This document shows, piece after piece, positions 61,674 to 64,000 of a stretch of DNA of 64,000 nt. The stretch is taken from assembly GCF_005250615.1 (NCBI RefSeq), contig NZ_SULM01000010.1, positions 1 through 64,000 of the forward strand, in the 5' to 3' direction. Both the position numbers and the translations under genes were made by a program. This stretch comes from Pseudomonas rhizoryzae (GTDB taxonomy: Bacteria; Pseudomonadota; Gammaproteobacteria; Pseudomonadales; Pseudomonadaceae). The notes below the pieces were generated by a model. The model searched no databases. It saw only the letters and a program-made list of their open reading frames with translations, and had not been told where the DNA came from. Position 1 is the first letter of the stretch. Each line of letters starts with the position of its first letter.

Positions 61674-64000
61674 TCAGTTGGAATAAGGCGAGCGATAGGG
61701 ACTGACCGGCAAGGCCAGTGGTCGGTCCTGCGGGTCGAAGTAGTAGCGCAGGTAGAGACTGCCGTTGACCTGGCGATAGTCGCGGGCATTGTCCAGGCCC
61801 AGTTCGCCGCCCAGGTGGAAGTCCGGGTTCAGGCGATATTCGCCGGCTGCGGCCAGGCTGTAGCCCAGGCCGGTCTTGCTCTGGCCGGCGTAGCGGGCCG
61901 GGCTGCCCAGCGCCTGGCTGGCCGCAGCCTGGGCGGCGGCATCGGTGGGGTAGTAGTCGGCGGCGTCCTGCTGGAAGTGCTGTACCCCGAGGGTGCCGCG
62001 CAACTGGTAGGTCCAGCGGTCGCCGCGTTGCGACCAGATCAGCGGCACGCCCAAGGCGAAGAAGCGTTGCGGGCTGAAGTAGCCACCGTGGCCGTAGGTG
62101 AAGAAGTTCTGGTTGTTGGCGTAGCCCAACGCGGTGAGCGACAGGCCCAGGGTGAGCTGGGCGTCGCTGCCGTTGACCAGGTAGCGATAGGTGCCGCCAC
62201 CGAATTCGGCGCGGTCGTTGTCCTCGACGTGGTTGCCCAGCAGGCGGAACCAGGACGCGTAGGCATAGGCGCCCATGCTGCCGTCGTCGTAGCTGAGTTG
62301 GCCCCGCACGCCATTGGCGGTGACGCCGCCCCACTCCTGGCCGGTACGGGCATCGCGGCTGCCGGCGAAGGAGGTCAGGCTGTCGATCACCGCGCGACGC
62401 GACGCCGACAGGGTATAGCGGGCGTGCTCGCTGTCGCCCAGCGGTCGCTCCAGGCTGACCCCGCCGACCACGGTGGCCTCGCGGAAGCCCAGCGGCGTGG
62501 AGCCGGCATCCGCCTTGAGGCCGCTGCTGGGTTGGCTGTAGGCCACCGCGATCCCGGTGCCACTGGCCTTCTGGCTACCGGGATCGCCGCCCGCGATGCT
62601 GGCGACCGGGCCACCGCCGAAGCGATCCGCGGCGCCTGGGGCGACCTTGCCGGCGTCGAGGCTCACCGGGGTCACCCGGACGGCCAGGCGGTCGTCGCCC
62701 ACCGGTACGGCGATCTCCAGGGGCGCGTCGACGGCGGTGAGCTTGCCCAGTCCGGATTCACTGTTGTTGCTGCGTACCGAGAGGCCCTGGGTGATGGTGG
62801 CGCTGCGGCTCTGCTGGATGTTGGCGAGGGCGCGTTCGGCTTCGCTCAGGCCATCACGGGGTGCGCTCTCGACCGCGGCGGTGGCCGGGGCGAAGGGATT
62901 GTCGGGCAGCGTGCGAGGCGCCGGCTGCGAGGCGTAGGACGAGCGAACCGGAGGGGCTTTCCGAACGGGACGGGCGTCGGCGATGGGCGGAGCTGGCAAG
63001 CGGGTATCCAGCGCTGGGGTAAGGCTGGCGGAGCTGTCGACCGGCGGTGGCAGCGGCGCGTCGGCGCGGGCCGGGGTACTGCGTGAGCGACCCTGGGGCG
63101 CGAAGGGATTGGCCGGGAAGGCGCTGGCGGCCAGGGCACGGTCACGCTGCTCGGCAGCGACCACCTGGGTCAACAACTCGGCGGCGGTACCCTCGCGACC
63201 CAGGCGGCTGTAGAGGTTGGCCGCGCGGGTCAGCACCTGGGGATCGTCCGGCGCCAGGCTTACCGCGCGAGCGGTGGCGCGCTCGGCGAAGGCGCGATCC
63301 TGGGCCGCTATGGCGGCGTCGGCGGCGCCCAGTTGCAGTTGGGCGTCATCGGGCCAGAGCTTGACCAGGGGGCGATAGAGGTTGACGGCCTTGTTGGCGT
63401 CGCCATGGGCCAGATACAGCCGTGCCAGGGCGGCATTGACCTGCGGATCCTGGGGCCGCTGGGCGAGGGCCGGCGCCAGGACGTCATAGGCCTCCGCCAA
63501 CTGACCGCGCTCGCGCAGGGCATCGGCCTGGCGAATACGATAGCGGCGGGAGAGATCGCCGTAGCGTTCGCGCTGGGTAGGCGTCAGCCGTGCCGCGCCC
63601 AGTTCGTCCAGCAGGGCGTAGGCTTCCCGATCGTCACCCTGTTGCAACAGGACCCCGGCGTACTGCAGCCGCAGGTCGACATCGGTCGCCGGGGCGGCGG
63701 CCACCAGGGGGCGCAGCAGTTCCAGGGCGTGGGTGCTGTCGCCCAACTCGGCATAGCCACCGGCCAGGGTCCGCAGCAGCGCGGGTTGGCCTGCCGCCTG
63801 GGCTTCCAGAGCCTGGAGCCGGGCGCGGGCGGCTTCGCGCTGACCGCGCTTGGCGAGCGCCAGGGCGGCGGCCAATTGCTCATCCAGGGCCAGGCGCCGG
63901 GCCAGGGCCTGAATTTCGGGACTCTGGCGGTCGGTGGGAATACGCGCCAGCAGCGCCTGGGCGCGCGAGGTATCGCCCTGCTCGCTGGCGAACAGGGCGC
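61674..64000 (-). CDS. wssE: cellulose export protein WssE/BcsC (3' part, runs off the window)
   Basis: The C-terminal 775 or so residues of an outer-membrane cellulose exporter are visible; the gene continues past base 64000. The N-terminal part here is a long run of TPR-like repeats (ALALAKRGQREAARARLQALEA..., LYLAHGDANKAVNLYRPLVKLWPDDAQLQLGAADAAIA). A Pro/Ser linker and the BcsC beta-barrel domain (about the last 330 residues, LSYDDGSMGAYAYASWFRLLGNHVED... GELGLDNARDYRQVNGSLYLRYYFDP) follow. The TPR part should sit in the periplasm and the barrel in the outer membrane. It lies 15 bases upstream of wssF. Confidence 0.92.
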   Translation of the reverse strand, partial: ALFASEQGDTSRAQALLARIPTDRQSPEIQALARRLALDEQLAAALALAKRGQREAARARLQALEAQAAGQPALLRTLAGGYAELGDSTHALELLRPLVAAAPATDVDLRLQYAGVLLQQGDDREAYALLDELGAARLTPTQRERYGDLSRRYRIRQADALRERGQLAEAYDVLAPALAQRPQDPQVNAALARLYLAHGDANKAVNLYRPLVKLWPDDAQLQLGAADAAIAAQDRAFAERATARAVSLAPDDPQVLTRAANLYSRLGREGTAAELLTQVVAAEQRDRALAASAFPANPFAPQGRSRSTPARADAPLPPPVDSSASLTPALDTRLPAPPIADARPVRKAPPVRSSYASQPAPRTLPDNPFAPATAAVESAPRDGLSEAERALANIQQSRSATITQGLSVRSNNSESGLGKLTAVDAPLEIAVPVGDDRLAVRVTPVSLDAGKVAPGAADRFGGGPVASIAGGDPGSQKASGTGIAVAYSQPSSGLKADAGSTPLGFREATVVGGVSLERPLGDSEHARYTLSASRRAVIDSLTSFAGSRDARTGQEWGGVTANGVRGQLSYDDGSMGAYAYASWFRLLGNHVEDNDRAEFGGGTYRYLVNGSDAQLTLGLSLTALGYANNQNFFTYGHGGYFSPQRFFALGVPLIWSQRGDRWTYQLRGTLGVQHFQQDAADYYPTDAAAQAAASQALGSPARYAGQSKTGLGYSLAAAGEYRLNPDFHLGGELGLDNARDYRQVNGSLYLRYYFDPQDRPLALPVSPYRSPYSN

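Overview
The window is a GC-rich chromosomal segment of a Pseudomonas-type gammaproteobacterium. Three blocks have the order expected for that genus: valS-hypothetical-holC-pepA followed by divergent lptF-lptG; tRNA-Leu(CAA) next to queA-tgt-yajC-secD-secF-glycine-zipper protein; and a cellulose-acetylation (wss-type) operon at the right edge. Malate:quinone oxidoreductase, an AlgI/J/F-type acetylation set, a heme-ligand-less ferritin and tandem Rsm-like small RNAs fit Pseudomonas as well. The species cannot be fixed from the sequence alone. The P. oryzihabitans/P. psychrotolerans group is only a guess.

Layout. 1-472: a palindromic repeat and two tiny coupled acidic proteins. 540-2351: an ABC exporter. 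2411-2825: two tandem copies of a small RNA with GGA-bearing hairpins, a Rho-independent terminator and a GacA-like upstream element, read here as Rsm regulators. 3015-7154: a GAF-PAS-GGDEF diguanylate cyclase and a GH63-like glucosidase. 7407-9044: malate:quinone oxidoreductase with a signal-peptide-like N-terminus and a 500-base structured upstream region. 9548-17731: mostly housekeeping and accessory metabolism (rlmF, aldo/keto reductase, rsuA with a CWC protein, glpQ, a Nudix hydrolase, ung, a DMT transporter with an AraC regulator, lipoproteins). 17780-26000: plsB, a cold-shock protein, rlmA-dapE, tcdA, a second copy of the palindromic repeat, and mltF. 26084-31213: purL and three small genes. 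31269-39037: valS-holC-pepA and the lipopolysaccharide export permease pair lptFG.

39136-41990 is a patch of short unknown genes, several lipoprotein or membrane proteins, with visibly lower GC from about 40300 to 41850, ending at tRNA-Leu. 42098-48196 is the tRNA queuosine and Sec protein-export block. 48340-56271 holds an acyltransferase, small unknown proteins, a MATE exporter, a RIO-type kinase, a ferritin and a large PAS histidine kinase. 56372-64000 holds a DedA-PAP2 membrane protein followed on the same strand by wssI, wssH, wssG, wssF and the 3' part of wssE/bcsC. These encode cellulose export and periplasmic acetylation.

The genes meet functionally in the motile-to-sessile switch: Rsm small RNAs of the Gac/Rsm pathway, a diguanylate cyclase and an acetylated-cellulose operon all lie in the window. 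Whether they are wired together cannot be read from the sequence. I found no insertion sequence, prophage, CRISPR array or rRNA.
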